Shown here piece after piece: positions 38,001 through 47,155 of a stretch of DNA of 64,000 nucleotides (the first letter of the stretch is position 1; each line of letters starts with the position of its first letter). The DNA comes from Dama dama (Eukaryota; Chordata; Mammalia; Artiodactyla; Cervidae). The position numbers and the translations under genes were made by a program. The notes under the pieces were generated by a model that made no database searches, was not told the DNA's origin, and worked only from the letters and a program-made list of their open reading frames with translations. Location of the stretch: NCBI RefSeq assembly GCF_033118175.1, contig NC_083692.1:88826501-88890500 (forward strand). Reading direction: 5' to 3'.

Positions 38001-41000
38001 GAGGAGTGGCAGTGTTGAATGGGGGAAGAAGTATTGCCTTTGAAACCAGGCCCAGCTGTCCCTGTGAAATCTGAGCCTCAGTTTCCTCATGTTTAATGAG
38101 ACTAATAACAACTCTTGAGTTGCTAAAAGGAGAGAAGTTGTATATGTTAAGTATTTTGCACATAGTTGTAATTTAATAAATACCCTTCATAAATACTCAT
38201 ACTCTTCATTGAGGCTAGAAAAAAATATCTTCTCTAGCCATACACTCTAGCATGGTGCTTCCTACATAGTGAGGTGTTACTATAGATGATGAATGAGTAT
38301 GTGAAGGAGGGAATAAATAAATGAGGAAAGGAGAGCATTGCAGACAGGGGAAGAACAGAAACAGTGGCCAAGAAGTTGGAAATAAGCATGTTGCCTGGGG
38401 AACGACTGTTGGGATCTTGGCCTGACTTAAAAAGGCTTATGGATTGACAAGTCTTCATGGAAACATCTGGAAAGCTGAACCAGTAAATTTTTGGAGGGGG
38501 TAGGAGGAGAGGGCACTGACAGAGGTAGAATGGGGCCAGTATAAGGCATCCAAATTAATGACCAGATTGGGGCTGAGCTTCTGGGTCAGTTAGAGAAGCT
38601 GAGCTAATCACAGTTTTCAGCAGGAACATGTGGGCAAGGGATTTAAGCTCCCTAGTCTTGTTGGGAAAATGATTTCTGCTGTCTACCCTGAAAGATGATA
38701 ATAAGGATAAAATGAGCCAAGAGGTCATCAGTATGCTTTGTAAGTTTGTGGCAAAGTATCATTGACTCAGGAAGCAGGTGGAAAAATAGAACTCTTTGTT
38801 TATCCACATGGCTATAAACCCAGCATGGCTTTATGTCTTTGGAAGCAATAAACTAGTAAGCCATAAGATGGGGGTATGTTTCACCAAGAAAGTATTTCTT
38901 CCCTAGCTCTTTTCCTTAAGTTGGCTATATATAATTTCACTTTTAAATTTTCTCAGTGTCTCGACCTATGCTGTCTGATCCAGTAGCCACTCACCACAGG
39001 AGGCTATTCAAATTTAATTAAATAAGATCCAGTTCCTCTGCTACACTAGCCAGGTGTCAAGGGTTCAGTGGTCCCATGGGGTGTGGCTACCTTTCCTTAT
39101 CTCAGAAAGTTCTGTTGGAGAGTGCTGGGCTAGACCATGTAGAATTGCAGTATGTAGGTATACATATATTTTTATATACACTTCAGTATTATCTTATATA
39201 TTTTTATCCTCTTATGACCTTAATTTATAAAGCAGATAGATAAAACTTGTATCTTTAAAAACATTAAGCTGTTTTTCACTTGCCTGGGCCTCAGTTGGTT
39301 GTTTAGTGTCCAACATTAGTGCTGAGAACAGGTTCCCCAACCTCACAGAAGCTAATGGATTTCTTAATTAGGGAGGTAATAGGATATAGGAGATCAAGTG
39401 ATTCAAAGAGCTTCTAACCTAATTGGAAATGTGCTTGATTGTGTTTTGCCAGATATCATTTCAAGCTTGTTTTTTTCCTTTAAGATGCTAAAGAAAACCC
39501 TTATGGTGAGGATGATAATAAGAGCCCATTCCCCCTGCAGCCCAAAAACAAGCGCAGTTATGCCCAGAATGTGACGGTGTGGATCAAACCCAGTGGCCTG
39601 CAGGTAACATTACCATCCACGTTGCTCTCCACTGGGGACAGGAGGAGGGATTCCTGCAGGCAGGAGGACATTTGATTTGATTTTCTTTTCCTCTGATACT
39701 TCGTAATTCATTTACTTCTAACATTTGTCATTATTTCCAAAAAGGATTTGAGGTGGCCTACAGTAAAACACGTAAGTAGCAGAATCATTTTTTACAAAAT
39801 TTGGAGCAGTATAAAACCTAGAGGAAGAAGAGAGACGGTGTTCCAGGAAGCCAAGGCAGAATGATAATTGTGTTTGAGCAGTTTGGCTCTTGAGCTTCCT
39901 GCTACCAAGTTCAAAAAAAAAACATGTTGGTTATATGGTTCTCCTTGTCTAATTAAAGGAAGCATGTCAGTTCTTCTAGAAAGACACATTTTTTTCCAGC
40001 ATTAAATTTTAATGTGAAAGTTTTGACATGGTGAGTCACTGAATAATATTATAGGTGTTATCTTTAGTACCAGTTTTGAGGAAGACATAAAAATCTTCAT
40101 GTGATTATTTCTCCCATCGGCACAATGTAAGTCAAAGCATTACCATGTAATACCACAGAAACCCTTTCATGGGAGGCACCTATGAAATTATCCTATTATC
40201 AGGTGTGCTGCCTTTAGTCACGGGACTCAGCGACTTTCTTCTCCTATTGGCAAAGTCATTCATACCTTTTTTTAAAAATCAGTTTTTGAACTTTTTTTCT
40301 CACTTGAGTGCCTTTTCTTTTTTTCTTTGTTCCTCCCATGAGTCCAATCCAAGCCAAATGAGAAGAGGCAGTCAGGCCGCCTGACCACAGAAGTAACCTC
40401 TGTTGACGCATAGTCTCTTCTAGCCCCCTTTTCAGGGACACTAGACAGACACATCCTGCCCTGGCTAAGGGGCCTCTTCCCTTTGTTAGAAATTAAAGTT
40501 CTCCCTCTTTCTTGCCATCGCTGACCCCAGCACTTCCCTGTCAGGAGAGCTGAATTTTTCTAAAACTGTTTTTTTAATTTTGTTTTGGTCTGGATGTGTT
40601 GTTTTATTATGGTGAGGTGCACATAACAAAAGTTACCATTTCAGACATTTTAAAGTGTTCAACTCAGTGACGTTAGTATAATCACAGTGTTACATGACCA
40701 TCACCACTGTCTAGTTCAAAAACATGTTCATCACCCCAAAAGGAAATCTTTTACCCGCTGAACAAGTCACTTTTGCCCCAGCTCTAGGCAGCCACTTACC
40801 TGCTTTCTGTCGTCTGTGAGGATCTGTCTGTTCTGGATATTTCATGTAAACTGCGTCATATCACATGTTCCTTTCTGGGTTTGGCTTCTCTTAGCGTGAT
40901 GTTTTCAGCCGTCATGCATGTTGTAGCATGTGTCAGTGCTTCGTTCCTTCTGATGGCTGAGTGATAGTCCATTGTATAAACAGTGGTCCAATGTATAAAG

Positions 41001-43975
41001 TCCATATCTGTCAATCCATTCATTCAGTTGATGAACTTTTGGATTATTTCTTCCTTTTGGCTATTGTGAACAATGCTGCTATGATCATTTGCCAAGTTTA
41101 TTTTTTCTTTTGTTGCTGTGTTGTTGTCATGATAAGAGTTTTATAGTTTTAGCTCTTAATATTTAGGCCTCTGATCCATTTTTTAGTCAATTTTGTGGGT
41201 ATGGTATGAAGTAAGGGTCCAACTTCATTCTTTTGCAGGTGGCTATCCAGTTACTCGGGCACCATTTATTAAAGAGACTTCTTCCCCCCATTGAATGGTC
41301 TTGGCATCCTTGTCTAAAAGCAGCTGACCATAGATGTTTGGGTTTACTGGGGGTGTTTTTGTGAGACAAGTTCATTTCTGTCGCCATGGGCTTTAGTATC
41401 ATCAAGCCTTTTGAAGGAGAGAGACGATTTATTAATGCTGAACAATAACATTAACTCAGAAGGGATCCTCATCTTTATACTATAACTCTTTTCTCATTTT
41501 CATTTTTTTCCATTTAAAGGTCTCCTTTTATAAATTCTTTCCCTTTTTACCACAGAATTCTAACATTGAATTCTTTTTACCCTCTATAGACAGATGTACA
41601 GAAGATTTTAAGAAATGCAAGGAAACTACCTGAAAAAACACAGACATTCTATAAGGTGAGACTATCAGAATTATAGTAGTTGAAGGTGGGCTCTGTGCTG
41701 TGTGCCAGAAATAAACTGTTTCACAGTAGTGTGAACACTGAACATGGACAGGAATTAGAAATATTTGTTTGTGCCTCCAGTTTTTTCATCAGTAAAGTCA
41801 GCAGAAGTGATAGGCCTGTACCTGCCCTAAAATCCAGGAATCAGGAGTGTTTAAATGGCCTGGTTCTGTGCGCTGGGTCGTCTGGCAGGTCTTCTCTGCG
41901 TTGGTGCTGCTGTGAATGGCTGAGGGAAGGAGCTGAAAGGACCTCTGAGTCACAGCCCTTGACCCTCCTTGCTGCTCCCAAATGGGTATCCAGTCTAACC
42001 AGGCAGCCAGTGGATGTGTTTTCCAGAGATGGTACCTGCTCAGAACTTTGTCAGAGGAGCTGCTTCTGGTAATGACTTCTAAAATTGCACACTTAGGAGA
42101 CTTCCCTGGCGGTCCAGTGGTTAAGACTCCATGCTTCCAATGCAGTGGGCACAGGCTCGATCTGTGGTCGGAGAAATAGGATTTCACATGCCGTGCAGTG
42201 CAGCCAAGAAATAAAATGAGCCTTTTAAAAATATATATACATTTATAAATTGCAAAAGAATGACCCTCCAGAATCATACCTTGCTAATGCAGAACCGTTG
42301 GTGGAGTCAAGCTACAAGAGATGGGGTGGAGCTGGGGGGTCGGGGGCGGCATTTAAGTTCACTCTTGCTTCTCCCGTCCTCCTGATATTTGGCTGAAATT
42401 AAATTAAATGGCAGTGTGAGGTATGCAGTGCTGTCAGTCGTGTCCTAGCTTGCTAATCTTAAAATATCGTACACACAGTCAGCCCCAGGCTGGCATCTCT
42501 TCCAGAGAACATAGGCGCTGTGGGTGTTACCTCATTACCTTTATGTCTTCAAACCTAATTATGTAGCGAGCTGGTGAAATCAGGCAAGAGTTCAGCCAGA
42601 GAGTGGTTCAGCCCACCATGCCCCCCACAACCGAAGCCCTTAATCCACATTGGCCCGAGATGACCACCCCGTGGCTGCAGCACCGGCCTGCCTGCAGAGC
42701 TGTCCGTTCAAGGTGGCACACTTACACTCTGGCCTTCTTCTGGACTTCGCATCTGTGACGGATGGTAGTAGAGAGGTGGTCAGAAAGGCTGCTTCTTTCT
42801 TGTGGTTTTATATAACCTACATAACAGAGCAGGAAAGGGCCTCTACCAGACGGCTGTGTCTGTCCCTCCAGTGGACACGGCGGAGGTGATCCTCGTTTTG
42901 TAAATGAGGCCACTGACACTCAGAGAGGCTCCACAACTTGCCCAGATCACACTGCTAAGTGATAGATGGGGCATTTCATGTTTCTCTGCTTCCATCCACT
43001 ATTTGACTTTTCTTTTTGAGGCAATCTTTGGGGTCTGACTTCGTGACTCCTCCAGAGCCTCCTCCAGACATACTCATTGTCATTCAGTCTAAGGCTCCAG
43101 CCAGAGAGGCACCAAAGGGTTAAGAGCCCTCTGAGGTTTGGGCGAGCCTTTTCCATACCTGAGTAACAGAGGGGAAGTATCCTTAGAGTTATGAGTTGTT
43201 GTTTAGTTGCCAAGTCGTGTCCAACTCTTTGTAACCCCACGGACTATAGCCCGCCAGGCTCCTCTGTCCATGGGATTCTCCAAGCGAGAATACTGAGCAG
43301 GTTGCCATTTCCTTTTCCAGGGGGTCTTCCTGACCCAGGGATCTAACCCACCCTCCTGCATTGGTAGGCAGATTGTTTATCACTGTGCCACCAGGGAAGC
43401 CTGGAGTTATGAGTACTGTACATGAAATGATGTGTGCAAAGCACCTCACCATGTTTGGCCTAAGTGGTCATGAACTGTGGTGAGGATGACCTCAGTTTCA
43501 GAAACCTGTCATCCTTTGCCTTCTGGCCACCTGTAGAGGAACTACTTCCCAGGCATGTCATCACACCCTTTTATTATTGGCATCTCTGTACAAGTATTTG
43601 TTCTGATATAAAAATGCTCATAAAAGCTTGGGGGTCAAGGAGAATACATGTCACACTGAGCACTTAGAAAGTATGTGATGAGGAGAATGCATTTTAGGAA
43701 CATTGGTGTTGTTTTTGTTTCAGGAGCTGAACCGTTTACGGAAGGCTGCCCTGGCCTTTGGTTTCCTGGACCTGCTCAAAGGGGTGGCGGACATGCTAGA
43801 AAGGGAGTGCACGCTGCTGCCCGACACGGCTCACCCCGACGCTGCGTTCCAGCTGACCCACGCTGCCCAGCAGCTCAAGCTGGCCAGTGCTGGCACCTCT
43901 GAGTATGCTGGCTATGACCACAACATCACACCTCTGCAGACAGACTTCTCTGGGAGCAGTGCAGAGAGAATATGA
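16824..43975 (+). CDS. INTS14: INTS14, Integrator complex subunit 14 (VWA9), spliced coding region
   Basis: Coding exons: 16824-17045, 18390-18497, 22088-22243, 23432-23550, 23997-24139, 27036-27128, 28897-29041, 30690-30823, 39485-39603, 41590-41655 and 43724-43975. They total 1557 nt, 518 codons plus TGA, the known length of mammalian INTS14, with matching splice phases at every junction and GT-AG at every intron. The N-terminal half is a von Willebrand factor A domain: the MIDAS motif DVSLS is D8/S10/S12, and a second acidic site is D116 in VTDG. The second half is a beta-rich region followed by a C-terminal helical part ending GSSAERI. Known role: INTS14 pairs with INTS13 and INTS10 in a module of the Integrator complex, which cleaves snRNA and paused nascent RNAs in the nucleus. 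The ATG has A at -3 and is the first codon of the domain. The gene reads as intact. Confidence 0.97.
17046..18389 (+). other. INTS14: INTS14 intron 2, with a MIR SINE
   Basis: Ordinary intron. About 17855-18085 is a + oriented MIR: the 'gtgatgattaagacc' start, 'gactgggttcagatct', 'ttctgccacttg' and 'cctaatcattttgtacc' modules are all recognisable although old. Confidence 0.75.
18390..18497 (+). CDS. INTS14: INTS14 exon 3, residues 75-110
   Basis: Acceptor 'ttcaatcag' then GAAGCA; encodes EALSNMDDYDKTCLESALVG and on to GGAIPCQ; donor CAG|GTAAAA. Phase 0 at both ends. T86 in DYDKT is a reasonable candidate for the third MIDAS ligand (inference). Confidence 0.95.
19102..19245 (+). repeat. hAT-type (Charlie-like) DNA transposon relic
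   Basis: Shows the pattern 'caggagtcaggaaactttct' then 'tattttagcctttgcagg' and 'aacagccatagataata', a common mammalian non-autonomous hAT relic. Related pieces lie at about 33085-33265 (+) and 35314-35510 (-). The exact family name was not assigned. Confidence 0.6.
20408..20625 (+). mobile_element. Bov-tA SINE
   Basis: 'gggcttcccaggtggctcag' head, 'ggttcgatccctggg' B-box-like motif, and a BovA body 'ctggagtatcccatgga'. No sure target duplication. Confidence 0.85.
20863..21080 (+). mobile_element. Bov-tA SINE
   Basis: 'ggacttcccaggtggtgcag' head through 'cctggaagattgcatggac' to 'catgactgagcacatat'. It abuts a CHR SINE at 21081, so one may have inserted at the tail of the other. Confidence 0.83.
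21081..21295 (+). mobile_element. CHR-type SINE
   Basis: 'cagtgggtaagaattcacc', 'ggaagatcccacatgcc', 'ccacaactactgaagc' and the A-rich tail 'ccaataaataaatatttg'. Directly follows the Bov-tA SINE. Confidence 0.8.
21640..21960 (-). repeat. Old L1 (L1M-type) fragment
   Basis: Reverse L1 3' region: 'aaatgcatagatcttaagtg', 'ttaacaaatgtatacacc', 'agaatcatacaatgtg'. Ends about 130 bp before exon 4. Confidence 0.7.
22088..22243 (+). CDS. INTS14: INTS14 exon 4, residues 111-162
   Basis: Acceptor 'tttgcaaacag'; encodes VVLVTDGCLGIGRGSLRHSL through SKLYIMCMANLEE; donor GAG|GTAATG. D116 in VTDG is the second MIDAS acidic residue. Phase 0 at both ends. Confidence 0.96.
22244..23431 (+). other. INTS14: INTS14 intron 4, with a Tigger element
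   Basis: 1.2-kb intron; its main content is the Tigger element listed next. About 22780-23430 has no recognised feature. Confidence 0.7.
22340..22761 (+). mobile_element. Tigger1-like non-autonomous DNA transposon
   Basis: Terminal inverted repeats CAGGCATGCCTCA (22340 on) and TGAGGTATGCCTG (to 22761), flanked by TA on each side (22338-22339 and 22762-22763), as expected for pogo/Tc1-mariner elements. The inside matches the two ends of Tigger1 ('ccagaccaccacaataaag', 'gaatgctaaccatcatctg', 'ccacaaaccttcaa') with the transposase deleted. Confidence 0.88.
23432..23550 (+). CDS. INTS14: INTS14 exon 5, residues 163-202 (split)
   Basis: Acceptor 'ttgctttctag'; encodes LQSTDSLDCLERLIDLNN through LKNVQSMF and two bases of Gly202; donor GG|GTGAGT. 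The final third of the VWA domain. Confidence 0.95.
23997..24139 (+). CDS. INTS14: INTS14 exon 6, residues 202-250 (split both ends)
   Basis: Acceptor 'catattctag'; encodes KLIDLAYTPFHAVLKCGHL through PIPKVINT plus one base of Asp250; donor CAG|GTAACT. Start of the post-VWA region. Confidence 0.95.
24140..27035 (+). other. INTS14: INTS14 intron 6
   Basis: 2.9-kb intron. About 24140-26220 contains no gene; only a T-rich run (about 25040-25061) and unassigned AT-rich DNA are apparent. The right end carries an L1 inserted 31 nt upstream of exon 7 (see separate entry). Confidence 0.7.
26236..27004 (-). mobile_element. L1 LINE 3' end, inserted next to the exon 7 acceptor
   Basis: Reverse-oriented ruminant L1 3' region: 'agagttccctctgctgta', 'tctttctctttctgactta', 'atggctgagtaatattcc', 'gttctccatagtggctg'. 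It is bounded by the 9-bp direct repeat AATTAATTC at 26227-26235 and 27005-27013. Only 31 nt separate the element from exon 7, so the right target duplication copy lies in the branch-point zone of the intron. Confidence 0.88.
27036..27128 (+). CDS. INTS14: INTS14 exon 7, residues 250-281 (split both ends)
   Basis: Acceptor 'ccttcttttcag'; encodes LEIVGFIDIADISSPPVLSR and HLVLPIALNK plus one base of Glu281; donor AAG|GTGAGT. The short 93-nt exon keeps frame between phases 1 and 1. Confidence 0.95.
27129..28896 (+). other. INTS14: INTS14 intron 7
   Basis: Holds a MIR/L2-like end at about 27520-27585 ('cacatagcacatactcagc' then a TGAATGAATG tail) and a reverse L1M fragment at about 28440-28715 ('ttttgctgaaatataattca', 'aaagtgtacaattcag', 'ggatgtttcctataaatgg'). 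The rest shows no gene. Confidence 0.65.
28897..29041 (+). CDS. INTS14: INTS14 exon 8, residues 281-329 (split both ends)
   Basis: Acceptor 'tctcttttcacag'; encodes the acidic loop GDEVGTGITDDNEDENSAN and then IPNFCVLLHGSLKVEGMVAIV; donor TTAGG|GTAAGA. Two bases of Gly329 are carried over. Confidence 0.95.
29042..30689 (+). other. INTS14: INTS14 intron 8, with an L1 tail and a MIR
   Basis: About 29398-29575 is a reverse ruminant L1 3' end ('tttttattttgtattggag', 'aggaactcagccatacata', 'agttccctgtgctgtacag'). About 29715-29960 is a reverse MIR ('taccatgtgccagttactc', 'gaggaaactgagacttag', 'caaggtcacacagctact'). A 94-codon open frame at 30065-30349 is not supported as a gene. Confidence 0.75.
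30690..30823 (+). CDS. INTS14: INTS14 exon 9, residues 329-374 (split both ends)
   Basis: Acceptor 'cttctccccatctag'; encodes PEWHGMLYSQADSKKKSNL through PWLGKMVQLGPIS; donor CAG|GTATAC. One base of Asp374 is carried over. Confidence 0.95.
33085..33265 (+). repeat. hAT-type DNA transposon relic
   Basis: 'aagggtcagcaaactttt', 'gcaaagggccatatataata' and a later 'ccagtttgccaactct' end, the same family as the copies at 19102 and 35314. Confidence 0.55.
33612..33790 (-). mobile_element. Bov-tA SINE
   Basis: Reverse copy: 'aagtgaaagtccctcagtcg' tail region, 'ccaggatactggagtgggta' body, 'gatcgaacccaggtc' B-box complement and the 'accagctgagccacaaggg' head. Confidence 0.88.
34300..35305 (-). mobile_element. 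BovB LINE, 5'-truncated
   Basis: Reverse BovB 3' kilobase, from the 'QVKKQQLEPD' region of the RT down to the TTCAGTTCAG tail. An 8-bp direct repeat TTAGATCA at 34292-34299 and 35306-35313 marks the target duplication. It sits inside INTS14 intron 9, antisense to the gene. Frames are broken. Confidence 0.9.
35314..35510 (-). repeat. hAT-type DNA transposon relic
   Basis: Reads 'gaggtcagctaacaatggcc', 'tgtaaatatagttttattg', 'tatctatggctgctctcc', 'agagaccatgtaatccac', 'gcctaaaatatttac', which is the reverse of the relic at 19102. The BovB inserted at or close to its edge. Confidence 0.6.
35735..35935 (-). repeat. MIR relic split by a short BovA/BovB-type tail
   Basis: 'tttgtgccaggcactatgc' and 'catcttatttaactctca' are a reverse MIR. 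It is interrupted at about 35818-35887 by the SINE/BovB 3' end pattern (CAGTT repeats, 'cagttgtgtccgactctttg'). The MIR resumes with 'cctaggagattggtattgtc'. A 7-bp repeat CAGTCCT flanks the insert. Confidence 0.7.
35940..36213 (+). mobile_element. BovA2 SINE (dimeric)
   Basis: Two BovA monomers in tandem: 'ggagaaggcaatggcacccc...' then, after 'cactttcacttttcacttt', 'ggagaaggaaatggcaaccc...', ending in (GCA)n. Typical BovA2 dimer, restricted to ruminants. Confidence 0.9.
39485..39603 (+). CDS. INTS14: INTS14 exon 10, residues 374-413
   Basis: Acceptor 'tttcctttaag'; encodes AKENPYGEDDNKSPFPLQPK then NKRSYAQNVTVWIKPSGLQ; donor CAG|GTAACA, phase 0. Start of the C-terminal region. Confidence 0.95.
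39604..41589 (+). other. INTS14: INTS14 intron 10, with an old L1
   Basis: About 40590-41390 is a reverse L1M 3' region ('aggtgcacataacaaaagtt', 'gttctggatatttcatgta', 'tggctattgtgaacaatgct', 'catttattaaagagact'). The rest is unassigned. Confidence 0.72.
41590..41655 (+). CDS. INTS14: INTS14 exon 11, residues 414-435
   Basis: Acceptor 'accctctatag'; the 66-nt exon encodes TDVQKILRNARKLPEKTQTF then YK; donor AAG|GTGAGA. Phase 0 at both ends. A basic helical segment. Confidence 0.94.
41656..43723 (+). other. INTS14: INTS14 intron 11
   Basis: Contains a short CHR SINE (about 42099-42215, 'gacttccctggcggtccagt' head) and a Bov-tA SINE at 43196-43403. No gene recognised in the rest. Confidence 0.65.
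43196..43403 (-). mobile_element. Bov-tA SINE
   Basis: Reverse copy: 'ccaagtcgtgtccaactctt' to 'gtgccaccagggaagcc'. Perfect 10-bp target duplication GAGTTATGAG at 43186-43195 and 43404-43413. Confidence 0.92.
43724..43975 (+). CDS. INTS14: INTS14 last exon coding part, residues 436-518 and stop
   Basis: Acceptor 'tttttgtttcag'; encodes ELNRLRKAALAFGFLDLLKG, then VADMLERECTLLPDTAHPDA, and ends TPLQTDFSGSSAERI before TGA at 43973-43975. A largely helical C-terminal region; family knowledge places INTS10/INTS13 contacts in the post-VWA half of the protein. Confidence 0.96.
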   Translation, partial: ELNRLRKAALAFGFLDLLKGVADMLERECTLLPDTAHPDAAFQLTHAAQQLKLASAGTSEYAGYDHNITPLQTDFSGSSAERI

Positions 43976-44555
43976 TGCTGACTTTGGAAGCCTTCCTTCC
44001 TTTTTTCAAGTGAGAATGATTTCGGGTAAAAACTTTCTCAGTCTGTTTACCTCTGCAGCGGCTACCCGAAGACCTTCCCAAGACTGCCTGAGAAGCACCC
44101 CTCACAGGTTTGACTCTGCTACTCCGAGAAGGTTCTGCAAGGTGGGCAGCTGCTTTCTGGAGCTCAGAGTCTTTAAATCCCAAAGACAACTGCTGCTCCC
44201 ACAATGGGAACATCTCCTGAAACGCTTGAAGAACTGGCAAGCTTAGAGCCCTCTCCACCATCCTCAGGAAACTGAACAACCTGGGTTCTGTTCCTGAAAG
44301 ACCTCTCCACTCCTTTCCTCTCCCAACCATAGGGACATTTTCAAGTACCTGTGGTTGGGAGAGGAGACTTGCTAAACACAAACCCGACATCACTAAGCTT
44401 CAGAATTTCCTTAAAACTTGGGCAAAAAGTCAGTGGCAACCCTTAGGGTGCTTTTGGTATATCTTGAGATACAAACTTAAACAACAACCATAAATGTATG
44501 ATCCTCATTTATTCAAATTTTTTTAAAGAAAATAAAATACTTGATTTTCTATAAA
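43976..44555 (+). other. INTS14: INTS14 3' UTR
   Basis: From the stop to an estimated cleavage site 15-25 nt after the poly(A) signal AATAAA at 44531-44536. About 580 nt long, with no repeat in it. The exact end is inferred. Confidence 0.75.
44531..44536 (+). terminator. INTS14 poly(A) signal
   Basis: Canonical AATAAA in an A/T-rich stretch, followed by a GT-containing region ('aaaatggtttcactgg'); the first such hexamer after the stop codon. Confidence 0.8.
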
Positions 44556-45449
44556 ATGGTTTCACTGGGAAACCAGTGGGTCTTTGCCTTGGGTCTCTCC
44601 TATAACCTAAATATAATTTCAGCTTCCTAAGTGGCATAGATTCTTGAAGGTTCCTTGGGTTCCATATTGACTTCCTTATTTCTGACACTGGTTAGGCCTC
44701 ACTGCCTAAGCCAGGTTCCATCAAGGTTCTGACATCACTGTAGTCAGTTATGGTTTTAGTTCATCAGCTAGCTTCATGACCTTGGGCAAGTCATGAAACT
44801 TCCCTGGGCTTTATTTACATCATCAGTGCTTTTCAGATTGCTCTGTAAACGTCCTAAGGAATTACTCCCTTAGGCTTCGGCCCAGACAACCATATTGTTT
44901 GTTATTTTTAAACTTTTTATTTTGTATTGAGGTATAGCCAATTAAAAATATTGTGATAGTGTTAGGTGAACAGCACAAGGACTCAGCCATACATATTCAT
45001 GTATCCATTCTCTCCCAAACCCCCCTGCCATCCAGGCCAAGCAACCATGTCTTATTTATTAGTAACCTGCTGAACTGCTATAGAGGCATATTTCGGAGAT
45101 TCACCTCCGGGCCACCACAATAAAGCAAGTATTGTAATAAGGCAAATCACACAAATTTCTTGGTTTCCCAGTATATAAAAAATTTATAGTTTATACTATA
45201 GTCTGTTAAATGTGCAATAGCATTATGTCTAAGATAAAATGTACACACCTTGAGTAAAAATTAGTTTATTGGTTAAAAAAAGAAAAGCCAACCATCTTCT
45301 TGACAACACAGGGATCTTCAATTTCTGAAAAATGCAAATATCTGTGAAGTGTAGTAAATAAAGGTATGCCATTTTGTCTAAACAAAAGAATTTATCACTA
45401 ATAATTCTGAAACCATTAGACTAAATGATCTTTAAACACAAGTTACTAG
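44556..45449. other. Intergenic gap between convergent INTS14 and HACD3
   Basis: About 0.9 kb between the two inferred 3' ends. It contains a reverse L1 3' tail (about 44905-45045: 'tttttattttgtattgagg', 'aggactcagccatacatat') and a Tigger relic (45080-45375). Confidence 0.7.
45080..45375 (+). mobile_element. Tigger-type DNA transposon relic
   Basis: 'gaggcatatttcggagat', 'gccaccacaataaagcaag', 'ttggtttcccagtatataaa', 'aatagcattatgtctaa', ending 'taaaggtatgcc', the degraded ends of a Tigger1-like element like the one at 22340. Terminal repeats are imperfect. Confidence 0.75.
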
Positions 45450-47078
45450 GATTTTGATTGTAAATGTTTTAATAGAAATACACAATCTTCAGCTTTTTCA
45501 GACAGCAGTGAGGTTTGTAACAATCACTAAGAATACAAGATTCTTTACAGCATAATCTACTGTAAAGCTGACCTGCCCAATTACACATAGAAAGTTGAGA
45601 AGACACCAGAAATTAATACAAACAAATGTTGACAGAAGTTGCAGACATGCAAAATATCCTTCAATGCAGGGAACTTGTAAAAAAAAAATCAGTCAGCCTA
45701 TACTAACCACATGTCTTTAGGTCAAACCAAGTTTCCCTCTTGGGCTCAGAGACACAGCATAATCCACTGAGTCCCCCTTCCCCCAGGAACAGTGGGAATG
45801 GCAGGACAGAAAGAGCTATCATACCTTAAATTCTTATAGACAAACATTACTTATTTTACTTGGTTTACTTGGAATGTACTAGGGAAAACTTAATTTTTTT
45901 GATGATGGCCGTATCTTAAGATTTTTTTCAGTTCCTCTGTTGGTGGACTTACTGTGAGGAATCTTTGTTAAGGCTCAGATGGTGGTTCTTCAGCCAGAGT
46001 TCCCCCTCTGTTTTCACCGGCCTACTGCAGACAGGTGACACAAGAGCAAAATAAAAACCCGGTGTTTCTGAGGCATGTTCAAAAACAGACAACCTCACCG
46101 GCTGACTCTGACAGGCACACAAGTACACGAGCTCCGTCCGAGCAGGGGGGGAAGGCTGAGAGTCTGTATGTTTGTGCACGGCCTAGGACAGGTCTGCAGG
46201 TCCTTCTAGTTGGTCTGTCTGATGTTCCCAGTGATCCACAGGCTGCGTCGCCAGATGGACCTTTTTGATCCCTGTAGTGCCGTCTGGGTTTGGAACTCTT
46301 AGAGTCTCACTGTTTCCTCTCTACTGTTTTCGTCTTTCTTTCATGTTGAAAACAGCTGTCATTTAGCTAGGAATGAAGTAAGTGATCATGGTGTTCCAAG
46401 GTTCTGACTGGTTTCTCTGAAATCACCCTGTGGCTCTCCAGTGCCCATGCAGGTTAAGATGTTGCTAGAGAGACCAAAAGTTTCACAGGTAATATGTGTC
46501 CTCCAGCCCTACCAGGACTCAGAAATGTTTTTATCAGTAACTGAGTCAAACTTAATTTAAAAAAAAAAAAAAAATCAATGCCAACCCACTTAACAAGCAG
46601 CCGCCTGGGTACAGAATATATTAGGTCTTTTTCTGAGTCACTTTCGGAGCCTGCTATGCAGCTACATAGTCTTTTGTGTTTCTTTTCCCCCACAAGCAAT
46701 AGCTGCAAAGAACTCATCTCAGCTATAAACATGGCCAGTAGCTGGTAGCCTCAGCGCACTGAAGAAATATCTGGGGCCTGTGTGAAACAGACTGACTAGA
46801 GATGGAGTGGGTGGGGGTATGGCTGAGCCTTTTGCTGTCACTAACAGAATACACAAGAGTGAACCTGTCATCGGGTATCAGGAATCCATGTCATGCAAGG
46901 ACTACACTAAGGTAATACAGTAAATTCAGGAATGTTACTGGGGAAAAAAAGAAGATAGCTCCACTGAGAATTTAATCATTTAACTTTAAAAAAACTTTTA
47001 CATCAGTACAAGAAGGTAAAACTGTAAGAACTATCGATTAGGCTCAAACCGGCAAGAAGTCATCTAAATCTCTTCTGT
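45450..47078 (-). other. HACD3: HACD3 3' UTR
   Basis: From the HACD3 stop (47081-47079) leftwards to a probable cleavage site at about 45440-45458, 10-30 nt beyond an ATTAAA poly(A) signal (plus-strand TTTAAT at 45468-45473). About 1.6 kb. No earlier AATAAA was seen on this strand in the stretch, which supports this end. An A-rich run at about 46560-46575 is a T run in the transcript. Confidence 0.6.
45468..45473 (-). terminator. HACD3 candidate poly(A) signal (ATTAAA)
   Basis: Common variant hexamer on the - strand, followed by a GU-containing stretch ('agtaacttgtgttt'). Chosen because it is the first good hexamer on the minus strand after the stop. Confidence 0.5.
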
Positions 47079-47155
47079 TTAGTGGATCTTTTTCTTTTTT
47101 TGTCCAAAGCGCCGCCTGCGCTGTTTATAAAGATGACGGAAATTGACGTATAACC
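47079..47155 (-). CDS. HACD3: HACD3 last coding exon, residues 338-362 and stop
   Basis: Acceptor TTTTCCAG before 47155; completes Gly338 and encodes LYVNFRHLYKQRRRRFGQKK then KKIH and TAA. The basic cytosolic tail ends in the di-lysine motif. Confidence 0.96.

Larger units (their letters stand above)
30824..39484 (+). other. INTS14: INTS14 intron 9 (8.7 kb)
   Basis: The largest internal intron. It holds an hAT relic (about 33085-33265), Bov-tA (33612-33790), BovB (34300-35305), another hAT relic, a MIR piece split by a SINE tail, and BovA2 (35940-36213). The blocks 30840-33080 and 36220-39480 contain no gene; parts look like very old LINE/MER sequence (for example 31650-32010 and 37230-37560), which could not be assigned. 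No cryptic exon of INTS14 was recognised. Confidence 0.65.
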
